Shown here one piece after another: positions 6,001 to 6,022 of a stretch of 6,022 bases of DNA. A program made the position numbers and the translations under genes. Positions within the stretch are counted from its first letter, which is position 1. Each line of letters starts with the position of its first letter. Below the pieces are notes generated by a model. That model ran no database searches. It was not told the DNA's origin and worked only from the letters and a program-made list of their open reading frames with translations. Source of the DNA: Ruminococcus sp. UBA3855 (GTDB taxonomy: Bacteria; Bacillota; Clostridia; Oscillospirales; Ruminococcaceae); contig DGHF01000082.1 of assembly GCA_002392545.1 (NCBI GenBank), forward strand, positions 1 through 6,022. The letters are read 5' to 3'.

Positions 6001-6022
6001 AAACCCGACTTGCATATGGGGT
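6001..6022. terminator. Possible terminator hairpin cut by the window edge
   Basis: AAAACCC before a short loop and GGGGT at the very last bases could form a short G-C stem with an A-tract on the left. The right side is missing, so the T-run cannot be seen. It could end a gene lying downstream on the minus strand. Weak evidence. Confidence 0.25.

Noticed and set aside
5810..6022. A type II CRISPR repeat and tracrRNA anti-repeat: GTTTTACAACTGTAATA at 5953-5969 and its complement at 5817-5832
   Set aside because: GTTTTA is a typical type II repeat start and the pairing can extend by a few wobbles. However, no second repeat copy is visible, there is no cas gene, no GC nexus hairpin follows the putative anti-repeat and no terminator lies between the arms. 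TTAG on both outer sides favours an insertion element. It would be revived if repeats continue beyond 6022 with a 66-68 bp period.

Overview
The window looks like chromosome of a Gram-positive anaerobe of the Ruminococcus type (Ruminococcaceae/Oscillospiraceae). Four things point there: a secreted carbohydrate-active protein ending in a type I dockerin, long Thr-rich linkers in several exported proteins, an LPQTG surface protein whose sorting signal continues QLWFPVP, and strong GGAGG-type ribosome binding sites with sigma-A-like promoters. This assignment is inference from protein style; no rRNA or other marker gene is present.

Layout. Bases 1-1571 (+) are the 3' part of a large secreted gene. 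The frame is open to the left edge, so the Met at 309 is internal. Visible in order are an unidentified segment, two tandem ricin-type (RICIN/CBM13-like) lectin modules, a Thr-rich linker and a dockerin. A strong hairpin at 1612-1649, with A/T tracts on both sides, terminates this gene and also the operon converging on it.

Bases 5007-1666 (-) form a compact three-gene operon. It has a near-consensus promoter (TTGACG, 17 bp spacer, TATAAT) and encodes (i) a pilin-like LPQTG surface protein with a CNA-B domain, (ii) a single-pass membrane sortase and (iii) a lipoprotein with a duplicated domain that I do not recognise. Genes i/ii overlap by 4 nt and ii/iii by 11 nt, so the three are probably made together. 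The sortase probably attaches, or possibly polymerises, the first protein. The lipoprotein would sit on the outer face of the same membrane, with an unknown job.

Bases 5008-5412 are an AT-rich divergent intergenic region holding one promoter for each direction. On the + strand a short gene (5413-5718) encodes only the membrane-anchored N-terminus of what looks like a sensor or diguanylate-cyclase type protein and then stops, so it is probably a remnant. The last 300 bases are AT-rich and hold no convincing gene. They do contain a 153-bp segment bounded by perfect 16-bp inverted repeats and flanked by TTAG on both sides, which fits a MITE-like non-autonomous insertion. The right edge cuts what may be another terminator hairpin.
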